A stretch of DNA of 64,000 bases from JAJXUB01 sp047974805. GTDB taxonomy: Bacteria > Actinomycetota > Actinomycetes > Actinomycetales > Dermatophilaceae. The notes under the pieces were generated by a model that had not been told where the DNA came from, searched no databases, and worked only from the letters and a program-made list of their open reading frames with translations. Of this stretch, positions 8,880 to 17,339 are shown one piece after another; position 1 is the stretch's first letter, and every line of letters starts with the position of its first letter. The stretch spans positions 1 through 64,000 of the forward strand of contig JBKECS010000016.1 of NCBI GenBank assembly GCA_047974805.1, written 5' to 3'. A program made the position numbers and the translations under genes.

Positions 8880-9197
8880 TCAGCCGCGACGCCGACCGGA
8901 CCGGAGGCCGACGGCGCCGAGCAGGACCAACAACAGTCCCATTCCGACGACCATCACCGGTCCGGCAACTCGTGGGTCGATGGTCAGGCTGAACAGGTCG
9001 GTCGCGGCCATGGCGGCCACGGTGAGCAGGCACACAACGCCGATGAAGACGGTCAGCCCGACCGGGCCGGTCGGCGGCGTAACGGGCGATGCCGGCTGAA
9101 CCGGTGACGTTGGCTCAACGGGTGATGGTTCGCCGGTGGCCGATGGTTCGACAGCGACATCGGCGGGCTCGACACCAGGTTCGGGTGACGTTGTCAT
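8880..9197 (-). CDS. Small Pro-rich membrane protein, function unknown
   Basis: A 105-residue protein with a Pro/Thr/Ser/Val-rich N-terminal half and two hydrophobic helices (about 47-65 and 75-97) ending in an Arg-rich tail. I do not recognise a family. Its ATG overlaps the stop codon of the PspC protein by 4 bp, so the two are translated from the same message and the product may work with that membrane stress protein. The Pro/Val repeats may be a flexible extracytoplasmic or cytoplasmic spacer. Confidence 0.7.
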   Translation of the reverse strand: MTTSPEPGVEPADVAVEPSATGEPSPVEPTSPVQPASPVTPPTGPVGLTVFIGVVCLLTVAAMAATDLFSLTIDPRVAGPVMVVGMGLLLVLLGAVGLRSGRRRG

Positions 9198-10477
9198 GAT
9201 GCGCTCCCTGAGGTGATAGTGACGCTGCCCAACCCCATGTGGATGTGGACGTCGACGTCGACGGATCCGGTGCCGAAGGTGGCTACCCGGTGAAGGGAGG
9301 AGCCGGAGTTCTCGCTGGTCGAGGAGGCTCCCGTGCTGCCGGTGTCGGTGATGCCGAGATAACCGGCACCAACGTCCGTGGTGAGCTGCGCCGTCAGACC
9401 ATCCGGCACGAGGACCTCCAGATCACCTACGCCCAGCTCGGCGTCGATGGTCACGGGCCCGGTCGGGTCGGTGGGCAGGTCCCGCAGGTCGAGGACGGCT
9501 GAGCCGATCCCGAGGGAATACTCCATGTTGCTCGTGGTTGCCGGCGGGCGCCACGTCTGGTCCCCGATGGTCGGTGAGCCGACGGGTGTCACCGTGTGAA
9601 GGAGCACGACGCCACTGAGGCCCAGCCCGACCAGCGACAACAACGCGCCGCGCCGCCCGGCCAGCCCGGTGATAACCAGCGCCACGCCGATGATCGCCAG
9701 GGCGAGGAGCCGGCCGACCTGGGCACCGCTGGCCAGGGCGCCGATGCCTCCCACGGCCAGCCCGATGCCATAGCCGGCGACGGCCAACCCGACAATGAGC
9801 AGGAACCACGGCCACCCCAACCATGGACGGGACGGTCGCGGGGGTGGTTGCGGGGCATACCCATACCGCTGGGGTGGGACGTATCCGGTGCCGCTGGGTG
9901 GGATCGAGCCGAACTCGCCGGTCGACGCGCCCGGCGCGGAGGCGGAGCGTTCGCCGGCGGGGCCGGTCACGGATTCGGCAGCGGGCGCATACGTCATGGG
10001 TGCTCCTGGTGAGGGTCTGTGGCGGGCGAAGAGATAGACGGCCCCGGCGATGAGGGCGATCCAGCCCAGCCCCCACCAGCCCGGCCCATTCCGACCGACG
10101 CCGAAGGTGAGCAGGACGGCCAGTACCGTCACCCCGAGCAAGACGATGGACCACAGGTCGCCCTGGCGGATGGCGCGTTCTGCGACGATCTGGCCGCGCT
10201 CGTCCGGCAGGAGCGCCCAAGCGAGGAGGTACACCATGACACCGGCGCCTCCCATGAGTCCGAGAACGACGAAACCGGCCCGGACGACGATGGGGTCGAC
10301 ACCCAGCCGGGTCGCGACCCCAGCGGACACCCCCGCGATCCACGAACGGGAAGGGTCGCGGTGCAGCCCGGAGGCGCGGAGGTCATCGAAGCCGCGGGTC
10401 AACGCGTCACGTGGCTGCTGCTCCTCGGATGTGGTGCCAGTCGGCGGGCAGTAGGCGGGGTCGGTCGTTTCGGACAT
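9194..10477 (-). CDS. PspC domain membrane protein with LiaF-like C-terminal domain
   Basis: A 427-residue membrane protein. The PspC domain (about residues 35-90) is marked by SRSWIAGVSAGVATRLGVDP and VYLLAWALLPDERG. It is followed by a Pro/Gly/Tyr-rich linker, about four further helices, and a C-terminal beta-rich domain (GIGSAVLDLRDLP ... IDAELGVGDLEVLVPDG) resembling the LiaF/toastrack fold. Such proteins sense envelope stress together with a partner kinase. ATG 10477 is preceded by CACGAT with a 6-nt gap. It is divergent from a PspC-histidine kinase gene, the usual arrangement of this module in actinobacteria. Confidence 0.88.
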   Translation of the reverse strand: MSETTDPAYCPPTGTTSEEQQPRDALTRGFDDLRASGLHRDPSRSWIAGVSAGVATRLGVDPIVVRAGFVVLGLMGGAGVMVYLLAWALLPDERGQIVAERAIRQGDLWSIVLLGVTVLAVLLTFGVGRNGPGWWGLGWIALIAGAVYLFARHRPSPGAPMTYAPAAESVTGPAGERSASAPGASTGEFGSIPPSGTGYVPPQRYGYAPQPPPRPSRPWLGWPWFLLIVGLAVAGYGIGLAVGGIGALASGAQVGRLLALAIIGVALVITGLAGRRGALLSLVGLGLSGVVLLHTVTPVGSPTIGDQTWRPPATTSNMEYSLGIGSAVLDLRDLPTDPTGPVTIDAELGVGDLEVLVPDGLTAQLTTDVGAGYLGITDTGSTGASSTSENSGSSLHRVATFGTGSVDVDVHIHMGLGSVTITSGSAS

Positions 10478-10645
10478 AGCTCGATCGTGACCCACGGGGG
10501 GCTCGCCTCGCCATGCGGGGAGACCCTGACCGGCCCCTGAACGACGATGGTCCGATCCGGGGGAACCCCGGCTTTACCCTGAGACTGGCCCCGAAGCGTG
10601 CCGCCACGCCTGCTGGCCACATCCGCGCGGTGCGAGGATGTGGAT

Positions 10646-11950
10646 GTGTCCACTCCTTACCAGACTCGCGTAGCCGGACCGGGCCCGCAGCTGCTGCGCC
10701 CCCGGCAGGGCCGTTGGGTCGCCGGCGTATGCCAGGGCCTCGCGGTCCATCTGGGCTGGCCGGTCCTGGCGGTTCGCCTGGGTCTGGTCGGGCTGACCGT
10801 CGCCACCGGTGGGGCGGCGTTGGGCGGCTATGCCTTCTTGTGGATGATGACCCCGCCCGCGCCCAGCCGCGGATATGCCGCCCAGTTCGCCCGGGCCACC
10901 GAGCGGCCCCAGCAGGCCGAGTGGTCCTGGGCAAAGAGCGCGGCCGTGGGCCTGGAGGAGCCGGAGGACCAGGGGGAGCCGAAGGGGCGCGGGGTCGGGC
11001 TGCTGCTCGCCGGCGCAGGTCTGCTCCTGTTGGGCGCCTTCCTCGCGGCCCGCAACCTCGGTGTCGATCTCAACGCCAGCACCTTGGTCCCGCTCATCGT
11101 CATTGGTGGCGGGGCTGCCTTGGCCTGGTCGCAACTGGATGACACCCAGCGCAGCTCCTGGTTGGGAATGGGGCAGCGGGATCGGCGTATGTCGGCTGTT
11201 CGGGTGCTGGTCGGGCTCCTCCTGACCTTGACTGGGATCGTCGTGCTCATCGCTCGGGGCCAATCCCTGACCGCGATCTGGGATGCCCTCCTGGCCACCG
11301 TCGCGGTCCTCGCCGGTGCGGTGCTCATCGGCACTCCGTGGATTGTCCGGCTCTGGAACGACCTGCGAGCCGAGCAACTGGCGGCCGCACGGGCCAGAGA
11401 ACGTGCCGACATCGCCGCTCACCTGCACGATTCGGTGCTGCAAACCCTGGCCTTGGTGCAACGGCGTGCGGACGATCCGACCGCGGTGGCCCAATTGGCG
11501 CGCGCCCAGGAGCGTGAATTACGAGCCTGGTTGTATGCCGGTCCGCGGGGATCTCAAGAATCGCTAGCCGCCGCGCTCGCCGACGCCGCGCATGAGGTCG
11601 AGGACGGTCATGGTGTGCCGGTCGAACTGGTCATCACCGGTGACAGCCCGCTCACGGCCGGCTGCGCCGCCCTGGCGCAGGCATTCCGGGAGGCACTGCT
11701 CAACGCCACCCGGCACGGCCGACCGCCGGTGTCGGCATACGTGGAGATCGGCAAGGATCAAGTGGAGGCGTTCGTCCGCGACCGTGGACCCGGTTTCGAC
11801 CTGGACGAGGTGCCGGAGGACCGACTCGGTGTGCGGGAGTCGATCCTCGGTCGCATGGAACGAGCCGGCGGGTCGGCGCGCGTGCGTCGCCTCGATGCCG
11901 GCACCGAGGTCACCCTGTCCCTGCCGTTGAGCCAAGCAGCGTCCGCATGA
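10646..11950 (+). CDS. PspC domain sensor histidine kinase
   Basis: A 434-residue membrane sensor kinase. The N-terminal PspC domain (about 15-70; GRWVAGVCQGLAVHLG) is followed by several helices. Then come a HisKA_3 dimerisation segment (DIAAHLHDSVLQTL, phospho-acceptor His about 261) and an HATPase domain (FREALLNATRHG; DRGPGFDL). The GTG at 10646 is preferred because GAGGA at 10634-10638 lies 7 nt upstream. It is followed by a NarL-type regulator and is divergent from another PspC protein, so the three genes probably form one envelope-stress circuit. Confidence 0.92.
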   Translation: MSTPYQTRVAGPGPQLLRPRQGRWVAGVCQGLAVHLGWPVLAVRLGLVGLTVATGGAALGGYAFLWMMTPPAPSRGYAAQFARATERPQQAEWSWAKSAAVGLEEPEDQGEPKGRGVGLLLAGAGLLLLGAFLAARNLGVDLNASTLVPLIVIGGGAALAWSQLDDTQRSSWLGMGQRDRRMSAVRVLVGLLLTLTGIVVLIARGQSLTAIWDALLATVAVLAGAVLIGTPWIVRLWNDLRAEQLAAARARERADIAAHLHDSVLQTLALVQRRADDPTAVAQLARAQERELRAWLYAGPRGSQESLAAALADAAHEVEDGHGVPVELVITGDSPLTAGCAALAQAFREALLNATRHGRPPVSAYVEIGKDQVEAFVRDRGPGFDLDEVPEDRLGVRESILGRMERAGGSARVRRLDAGTEVTLSLPLSQAASA

Positions 11951-11975
11951 CACCCAGTGAACGGATGGATCTATC

Positions 11976-12668
11976 GTGACCTCCACCGCCGGCCCGATCC
12001 GCCTTGTACTGGTCGATGACCACCGCATGTTCCGCACCGGAGTCCGGACCGAACTCGCCGAGGTAGCCACTGCCGGACTGCTCGACATCGTTGGCGAGGC
12101 GCCGGATGTGGACGCGGCGATCGCCATCATCGCTCGCACCGAGCCCGATGTCGTCCTGCTGGACGTCCACTTGCCGGGTGGGGACGGGCATGGGGGCGTC
12201 GACGTCCTTCGGGGCACGGCCGGGGTGGAAGCGCTGTCCGGCGAACCCGTTCGGTTCCTGGCCCTGTCGGTTTCCGATGCCGCCGAGGATGTCATCGCCG
12301 TGATCCGGGCCGGGGCCCGGGGCTATGTCACCAAGTCCATCGGCCCATCCGACCTGGTCTCGGCGATCCGGCAGGTGGCCGATGGTGATGCGGTCTTCTC
12401 GCCGCGGCTGGCCGGGTTCGTTCTCGATGCCTTCGGGGCGGCCGCCGGGGAGGTGGCCGAGGTGGATGAGGAATTGGACCGGCTGTCCACCCGGGAGCGT
12501 GAGGTCATGCGGTTGATCGCGCGCGGTTACCAGTACAAAGAGGTGGCCAAGGAACTCTTCATCTCGGTCAAGACGGTGGAGACTCACGTGTCCTCTGTCC
12601 TGCGAAAACTCCAGTTGAGCAACCGTCATGAGCTGACCGCCTGGGCCATGGGGCGTCGACTGCTGTGA
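11976..12668 (+). CDS. NarL/FixJ-type response regulator
   Basis: A 230-residue two-domain regulator. The receiver domain has acidic residues Asp14-Asp15, phospho-acceptor Asp63 in VVLLDVHLPGGDG, and conserved Lys120. The C-terminal LuxR-type helix-turn-helix (about 160-225) contains LSTREREVMRLIARG and VKTVETHVSSVLRKL. It follows the PspC kinase gene by 25 bp and is almost certainly its cognate regulator. Likely targets include the adjacent PspC membrane protein operon, by analogy with similar modules; no operator was identified. Confidence 0.95.
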   Translation: MTSTAGPIRLVLVDDHRMFRTGVRTELAEVATAGLLDIVGEAPDVDAAIAIIARTEPDVVLLDVHLPGGDGHGGVDVLRGTAGVEALSGEPVRFLALSVSDAAEDVIAVIRAGARGYVTKSIGPSDLVSAIRQVADGDAVFSPRLAGFVLDAFGAAAGEVAEVDEELDRLSTREREVMRLIARGYQYKEVAKELFISVKTVETHVSSVLRKLQLSNRHELTAWAMGRRLL

Positions 12669-12678
12669 CCGGGTGAAC

Positions 12679-12684
12679 TACGAT
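12679..12684 (+). promoter_or_regulatory. -10 box (TACGAT) for leaderless gene at 12692
   Basis: TACGAT ends 7 nt before GTG 12692, with no ribosome binding site between. This suggests a separate leaderless transcript rather than read-through from the response regulator alone. Confidence 0.45.
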
Positions 12685-12691
12685 TCCCGGC

Positions 12692-13054
12692 GTGGAACTC
12701 CTCATCAACGTCATGGTCGTCGCGCACCTCATGGGCATGGCTGCCATCATCGGCGGTTGGCTGGCCTTCCGCTTCGGGGCGACGGTGGTCTCCCCGGTGG
12801 TGTGGGGTGCTCGGGCCCAGCTGGTCACCGGCCTCGTCCTGGTCGGGTTGAACGAGGCGGCGGACGAAGCCCTCATGCACGGGAAGATCGCGGTCAAGCT
12901 CGCCATCGCCATCGCCGTGGCCGCCTGCGCCGAAATCGCCAACGTGCGCGCGAAGCGTGGGGATGATGTCGGCCACCTCATTGACGCCGCCGGAGCGTTG
13001 GCCGTGCTCAACACGGCCGTGGCCGTCCTCTGGGTGCCTACCGAGGCCAGCTGA
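12692..13054 (+). CDS. Small integral membrane protein, function unknown
   Basis: A 120-residue protein with four predicted hydrophobic segments (about 5-25, 32-52, 66-84 and 97-115). It contains His11 in the first helix (VVAHLMGMAAIIGGW) and a short charged loop (NEAADEALMHGK). I do not recognise a named family beyond uncharacterised actinobacterial membrane proteins. It is convergent with the oxidoreductase gene that follows, 8 bp away. GTG start is chosen because a -10 box sits 7 nt upstream. Confidence 0.7.
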   Translation: MELLINVMVVAHLMGMAAIIGGWLAFRFGATVVSPVVWGARAQLVTGLVLVGLNEAADEALMHGKIAVKLAIAIAVAACAEIANVRAKRGDDVGHLIDAAGALAVLNTAVAVLWVPTEAS

Positions 13055-13062
13055 GCAACACC

Positions 13063-14019
13063 TCAGGGAATGAGGAGGAGCTTCCCCGTCGAGGCCCGTC
13101 CCTCCAGCGCGCGATAGGCCTCGGCGGCGTGGCTCAACGGCCAGGTACTCCCGATACTGATCGCCAGCCTGCCGGCGGCGACGTCGGCGAAGACCGCCAT
13201 GGCCCGTTCCAGGAGTTCCGCCCGGGTGGCGATGTGGTGGGCCAGGCTGGGACGGGTGGCGAAGACTGACCCGGCGGCATTGAGCCGCTGCAGGTCTATT
13301 GGGGGGACCTGCCCGCTGGCTGCACCGAACAGGGCCAGCATCCCCCGGGGCCGAAGCGATGCCAGAGACGTCTCGAATGTGGCAGCACCGACGCCGTCGT
13401 AGGCGACGTGCACCCCAAGACCCCCGGAAGCCCGGCGTACCGCCTCGGTCAGGGACTGCTCGCCCTCGTGCTCGCTGGTGTCGATCAGGTGCGCCGCGCC
13501 GAGACCTCGGGCAATGTTCAGCTTCTCCTGGCTGCCCGCTGTGGCGATGACGACGCCCCCACGGTTGACGATGAGCTGGACGAGTAGCTGACCGACTCCG
13601 CCGGCCGCGGCATGGACCAGGGCAAGGTCCCCGGGACGAATCGCATACGTGTCGTTGACCAGGTAGTGCGCGGTCATTCCCTGCAGGAGCGCGGCGGCAG
13701 CGGTTTCCAGCGACACCTGATCCGGCACCGGGACGAGGTCGTCGGTGCGGATCGCGATAGCGCTGGCACCCGAACCGGTGTGCATGGCCCAGGCGACACG
13801 TTCCCCGGTGGCTCGGACGGTTCCGGCGCCCTCGGAGCAGGCCACGAACGGGGTGGGGAGGAGATAGATGCCCTCGCGCTGATAGACGTCGATGAAGTTG
13901 ACCCCGACCGCGGCGACGTCGACGACGACCTCGCCGTCGGCGGGTACCGGTTCCGGGGTGTCTGTCACGGCGAGGACCTCCGGCCCTCCGTGTTCGGTGA
14001 CGACCAGGCTCACAGTCAT
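13063..14019 (-). CDS. Quinone oxidoreductase-like MDR family protein
   Basis: A 318-residue medium-chain dehydrogenase/reductase of the zinc-independent quinone oxidoreductase type. It has the N-terminal GroES-like fold (GVNFIDVYQREGIY), the NADPH-binding glycine motif in HAAAGGVGQLL, and the characteristic YDGVGAATFETSL. These enzymes reduce quinones with NADPH in the cytosol. I chose ATG 14019 (MTVSLVV), which has an AAGAGAG site upstream; ATG 14037 would add six residues. It lies 25 bp downstream of the PIG-L gene on the same strand and may be read through from it. Confidence 0.9.
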   Translation of the reverse strand: MTVSLVVTEHGGPEVLAVTDTPEPVPADGEVVVDVAAVGVNFIDVYQREGIYLLPTPFVACSEGAGTVRATGERVAWAMHTGSGASAIAIRTDDLVPVPDQVSLETAAAALLQGMTAHYLVNDTYAIRPGDLALVHAAAGGVGQLLVQLIVNRGGVVIATAGSQEKLNIARGLGAAHLIDTSEHEGEQSLTEAVRRASGGLGVHVAYDGVGAATFETSLASLRPRGMLALFGAASGQVPPIDLQRLNAAGSVFATRPSLAHHIATRAELLERAMAVFADVAAGRLAISIGSTWPLSHAAEAYRALEGRASTGKLLLIP

Positions 14020-14044
14020 AGTGGCGGCTCTCTTCATCGAGGGG

Positions 14045-14830
14045 TCAGTTCAGTGCAACGATGCGGAAGGCTTCGGCCAATCGGCCCGCGGGTAGCCCGA
14101 AATGGCTCGCGACGGCGCCACTCATCCGGCGAAGGAACTCCTCGAGATCCTCTCGGTGCCCGGTCTGGGAGGCGTGCGCGCGCAAGGCGGCGACCTTCCG
14201 ATCGAACGTCTCGGTGATGTCGACGGCATAGGTCGGGGTGGGGTGAGCCATCAACCACAGCTCACCGACGTGCCAGAAGGGGAGGCCGAGCTCGGGCCAG
14301 GCGAACGGGTTTTCCGCGGCGGGGTAGCTGGCCCGGATCGTGGCCTCCCCGGCGGCCAAATGGTCTGGGTGGCTGGAGAAGATCCGGTCATAGTTGCGCT
14401 CGGGAGACTGGCACAGGATCCGCTGAGGCCGCACCTGCCGAATGACCTCGACGATGTCGCGTTGCAGGTCGAACGTCGGGGCCAGCCAGCCATCCCGGTA
14501 TCCGTCGAGGAACTGGACCTTGGTGACGCCTAGGGCGGCGCTTGCGGCGCGCTGTTCCCGCTCGCGCAGGGCCGGGATGGCCGCGATATCGGCATCGGGC
14601 CGCCCCCCTTGCTCACCGCGGGTGAGGCACAACACCGTGACGTCCAGGCCGGAGGCGACCCAGGCGGCCACGGTGCCGGCCGCACCGAAGTCGGCATCGT
14701 CCGGATGGGCAGCGACGACGAGGACCCGCTCCACGGCGGAGTCATCTCGCGGCGTGGCCGGCGGCGGTGTCTGCGTCACCCCGACACCGTATGCCCCCTG
14801 GCGGGGTTCGGCGCCCAGGGGGGTCGCCAT
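14045..14830 (-). CDS. PIG-L family deacetylase
   Basis: A second PIG-L/MshB-type zinc deacetylase in the window, up to 261 residues. Motifs are AHPDDADFGAAGT near the N-terminus and the metal histidine in SSHPDHLAAGEA. It is closer to the LmbE-like/mycothiol-conjugate-amidase branch than the first copy, judging from the CLTRGEQGG segment, but the substrate is not determined. The longest form starts at ATG 14830; GTG 14779 would remove 17 residues and is plausible because the metal motif then sits nearer the N-terminus. A GNAT gene lies 8 bp upstream on the same strand. Confidence 0.85.
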   Translation of the reverse strand: MATPLGAEPRQGAYGVGVTQTPPPATPRDDSAVERVLVVAAHPDDADFGAAGTVAAWVASGLDVTVLCLTRGEQGGRPDADIAAIPALREREQRAASAALGVTKVQFLDGYRDGWLAPTFDLQRDIVEVIRQVRPQRILCQSPERNYDRIFSSHPDHLAAGEATIRASYPAAENPFAWPELGLPFWHVGELWLMAHPTPTYAVDITETFDRKVAALRAHASQTGHREDLEEFLRRMSGAVASHFGLPAGRLAEAFRIVALN

Positions 14831-14838
14831 CTGGGCGG

Positions 14839-15405
14839 TCAGGCCCGGCCGTGTCCGGCCAGAGCGGTCAGTGCGTCACCGTCGACCCGGTGCACCTCCC
14901 ATTGGCGCATGGGAGTCGACCCGAGCGAGGTGTAGAAGTCGATGGATGGGGTGTTCCAACCAAGGACCCACCACTCCAGCCGGGGATAGTCGCGCTCGAG
15001 GCAGATCTCGGCGAGTGCCTCCAGCAGGGCCTTTCCCAGGCCGGTCCCGCGATGCTCGGGGCGGACGAAGAGATCCTCCAACCAGATCCCGTTCTTACCG
15101 GTCCACGTCGAGAAGGTCAGGTAGTACAGCGCCATCCCCACGATCTGGCCGGGTGGGGGCGCGTCGGGGATGTCGGCCGAGTCCTCCCGGTGGCCGTCAT
15201 CGGATGAGCCGGTCCTTGCCGGGGCCTCGGCGAGAAGGCAGTAGGCGCTCGGCTGGGAGCCATCGGTGGGAAACAGCGCCTGGTGGAACAGCTCGGGGGT
15301 GGCCTGGACCGCATCCGGCTCCTGCTCATAATGGGCCAGCTGCTGCACCAGGGCGAGGATGGCCGGCACGTCGGTGGGGTTGGCTGGGCGCAGTGCGGGA
15401 TGCAT
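14839..15405 (-). CDS. GNAT family N-acetyltransferase
   Basis: A 188-residue acetyl-CoA-dependent acetyltransferase. The GNAT core shows YYLTFSTWTGKNGIWLEDLF, the acetyl-CoA loop RGTGLGKALL, and the late strand NTPSIDFYTSLG. These features resemble diamine (spermidine/spermine-type) acetyltransferases. An Ala/Ser/Asp/Pro-rich insertion of about 25 residues (about 60-85) interrupts the first half. TAACCT ends 6 nt before the ATG, suggesting a leaderless start. It appears to head a transcription unit with the PIG-L and oxidoreductase genes. Confidence 0.88.
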   Translation of the reverse strand: MHPALRPANPTDVPAILALVQQLAHYEQEPDAVQATPELFHQALFPTDGSQPSAYCLLAEAPARTGSSDDGHREDSADIPDAPPPGQIVGMALYYLTFSTWTGKNGIWLEDLFVRPEHRGTGLGKALLEALAEICLERDYPRLEWWVLGWNTPSIDFYTSLGSTPMRQWEVHRVDGDALTALAGHGRA

Positions 15406-15411
15406 ACGGCC

Positions 15412-15417
15412 AGGTTA
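15412..15417 (-). promoter_or_regulatory. -10 box (TAACCT) for leaderless GNAT gene
   Basis: On the minus strand TAACCT ends 6 nt before ATG 15405. No ribosome binding site lies between. Confidence 0.4.
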
Positions 15418-15422
15418 GGTGG

Positions 15423-16241
15423 TTACAGCGTGGCGATGACCTCATCGAGCATCGGCTCAGTGAGCTTGCCGGTGAAGGTGTTCTGTTGGGAGACGTGATA
15501 GCTCCCGACCAGCCGGACCGTCCGCCCGCTGGTCGTGCCGAGCAGGGCCGCGGCACCGTGTCCGAACCGGGCCTTGGGCCGGGGCACGTCCCAGCGCTCG
15601 CGCCGCGCCGCCGCGAGCGTGGCATCCCACGCGATGGCGCCGAGGGCGAGGATGGAACGTAGCCGGGGTTCTGCCATCCGAAGATCAGCGTCGAGCCAGG
15701 GGGCGCAGGTGGCCCTCTCTGCCGTGGTCGGCTTGTTCGCAGGAGGCGCGCAGCGCACCGCCGCGACGATCCGTATGCCGCGCAGCTGCTGGCCGTCGCC
15801 GGCCGCGGTCGAGCTGTCTTGGCTGGCATATCCGGCCCGGTGCAGCGCGGCATACAGCCAGTCCCCCGAACGGTCCCCGGTGAACATTCGACCGGTGCGG
15901 TTGGTGCCGTGTGCCGCCGGGGCGAGCCCGACGATGAGGACGTCGGCGTCTGGATCTCCGAAGGACGGGCCGGGACGTCCCCAGTAGGGCTGGTCGGCAA
16001 AGGCAGCCCGCCGCCGGGCCGTGGCGACCTCTTCGCGCCAAGCCACCAGACGTGGGCAGGCGCGGCAGAGCGACAACTCGGCGTCGAGCTCGGCGATAGT
16101 GGTGGCCCTCTCGGCCAGCGTTTTGACGGCGGCGGCCGTGCGGGCGACCGGGGTCTGCGGACTGGCCGGATCGCCGGGCCAACCGGTTCCCGGCGGAACC
16201 GGGGAGGCGAACTGCCGGCCGGTCAGTGGGTGTCGGTCCAC
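15423..16241 (-). CDS. Uracil-DNA glycosylase, family 5 (UdgB type)
   Basis: Removes uracil, and in characterised relatives hypoxanthine and thymine lesions, from DNA to start base excision repair. The 272-residue protein has the family 5 signature GLAPAAHGTNRTGRMFTGD (about 105-123), where small residues replace the catalytic Asp of other families. Four iron-sulfur cysteines are at about 59, 62, 164 and 179. The C-terminal motif is SYHVSQQNTFTG. GTG 16241 is chosen because TACGGT lies 6 nt upstream; a longer in-frame extension has no family similarity. It lies 46 bp downstream of the LigD-type polymerase gene. Confidence 0.93.
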   Translation of the reverse strand: MDRHPLTGRQFASPVPPGTGWPGDPASPQTPVARTAAAVKTLAERATTIAELDAELSLCRACPRLVAWREEVATARRRAAFADQPYWGRPGPSFGDPDADVLIVGLAPAAHGTNRTGRMFTGDRSGDWLYAALHRAGYASQDSSTAAGDGQQLRGIRIVAAVRCAPPANKPTTAERATCAPWLDADLRMAEPRLRSILALGAIAWDATLAAARRERWDVPRPKARFGHGAAALLGTTSGRTVRLVGSYHVSQQNTFTGKLTEPMLDEVIATL

Positions 16242-16247
16242 GAATCC

Positions 16248-16253
16248 ACCGTA
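16248..16253 (-). promoter_or_regulatory. -10 box (TACGGT) for leaderless UdgB gene
   Basis: On the minus strand TACGGT ends 6 nt before GTG 16241, inside the short gap after the polymerase gene. This gives the glycosylase its own probable leaderless start. Confidence 0.45.
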
Positions 16254-16287
16254 GAGGCGGGGGCCGCCGTGGCACAGGCGGGCCAGG

Positions 16288-17265
16288 TCATTGGTCCTCG
16301 TCCGGGCCGGTGGGCGGGCCGTCGGCGCCTGCTGCCTCGTCGCGGTCGGCCCAATGGAGCAAGGGCGCCAGGTCGAAGACAGCCTCGTCGATGCCTGCGT
16401 GCAGATCACCCAGGGCGGCGAACCGGGCCGGCATGGTGGCGATGGTGAAGTCCTCCGGGTCCGCCTGGTCGATTTCGACCCAGGTCAGCGGGGCCGACAC
16501 GATGCCGGTGGTGACGCTGCGCACGCTGTAGGCGCTGGCGATGGTGTGGTCGCGGGTGTTCTGGTTGTAGTCGACGAAGACGTCGGTGGGGGAGCGGTCC
16601 TTGCGCCACCAGGCGGTGGTCACCTCACCTGGCAGGCGTCGCTCGACCTCCCGGGCAAACGCGAGCGCGGCCCGGCGGACATCGGCGAATCCGTGCGCGG
16701 GCGCGATCCGCACGTAGATGTGCAGCCCGGAACCTCCGGAGGTCTTCGGCCAGCCGATCGCGCCGAGTTCGTCGAGGATCTCATGGGCTACCCCGGCGGC
16801 CCGCCGGACCGAGGCGTACGACGCCTGCGGCATGGGATCGAGGTCAATTCGCCACTCGTCCGGCTTTTCGGGGTCGGTCCGTCGGCTGTTCCACGGGTGG
16901 AACTCCACGGTGGACATCTGCACAGCCCAGGCCACGTCGGCGAGCTTGGTGACGCACAGCTCATCCGCGTGCAGCCCCCAGCGGGGAAAGTCCAACCGGA
17001 CCGTGTCGATCCACGGCGGCGCGCCGCGGGGGAGCCGCTTCTGATAGACCTTCTTGCCGGCGGCACCGTCGGGATAGCGGTGCAGCATGCATGGCCGTTG
17101 CGCCAGTGCGGTGACAATGCCCGGGCCGACGGCGAGGTAGTAGTTGACCAGGTCGAGTTTGGTCGCGCCCAGTTCGGCGATGTAGATCCGCTCGGGGGAG
17201 CTGACCCGCACGTCGTAGCCGCCGACATCGAGCACGACGGGTGTGCCGAAGGACCCTGGTGCCAT
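16288..17265 (-). CDS. Stand-alone LigD-type polymerase/primase domain
   Basis: A 325-residue archaeo-eukaryotic primase superfamily enzyme equivalent to the polymerase domain of bacterial LigD, which adds ribo- or deoxyribonucleotides at DNA ends and gaps. Motif I is DLDP (Asp141, Asp143), motif II is SGGSGLHIYVR with His182, and motif III is VDYNQN with Asp232. The early GKKVYQKRLP segment is typical of the family. No ligase, nuclease or Ku gene is adjacent, so it is a free-standing PolDom. TAGCGT ends 6 nt before the ATG. The C-terminus has an acidic Gly/Pro tail. Confidence 0.92.
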   Translation of the reverse strand: MAPGSFGTPVVLDVGGYDVRVSSPERIYIAELGATKLDLVNYYLAVGPGIVTALAQRPCMLHRYPDGAAGKKVYQKRLPRGAPPWIDTVRLDFPRWGLHADELCVTKLADVAWAVQMSTVEFHPWNSRRTDPEKPDEWRIDLDPMPQASYASVRRAAGVAHEILDELGAIGWPKTSGGSGLHIYVRIAPAHGFADVRRAALAFAREVERRLPGEVTTAWWRKDRSPTDVFVDYNQNTRDHTIASAYSVRSVTTGIVSAPLTWVEIDQADPEDFTIATMPARFAALGDLHAGIDEAVFDLAPLLHWADRDEAAGADGPPTGPDEDQ

Positions 17266-17271
17266 AGGAGC

Positions 17272-17277
17272 ACGCTA
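17272..17277 (-). promoter_or_regulatory. -10 box (TAGCGT) for leaderless polymerase gene
   Basis: On the minus strand TAGCGT ends 6 nt before ATG 17265, with no ribosome binding site between. Confidence 0.45.
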
Positions 17278-17339
17278 GGCCACCGGGCCCGGCATAGGAG
17301 GTTGAACCGGTCCCGAACGGTCAGGGTTGTCGGCGCCGG

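Noticed and set aside
13049..13073. CTGAG/CTCAG inverted repeat after the 12692 gene as a terminator
   Set aside because: Only a 5-bp stem with no T-run; too weak to call.
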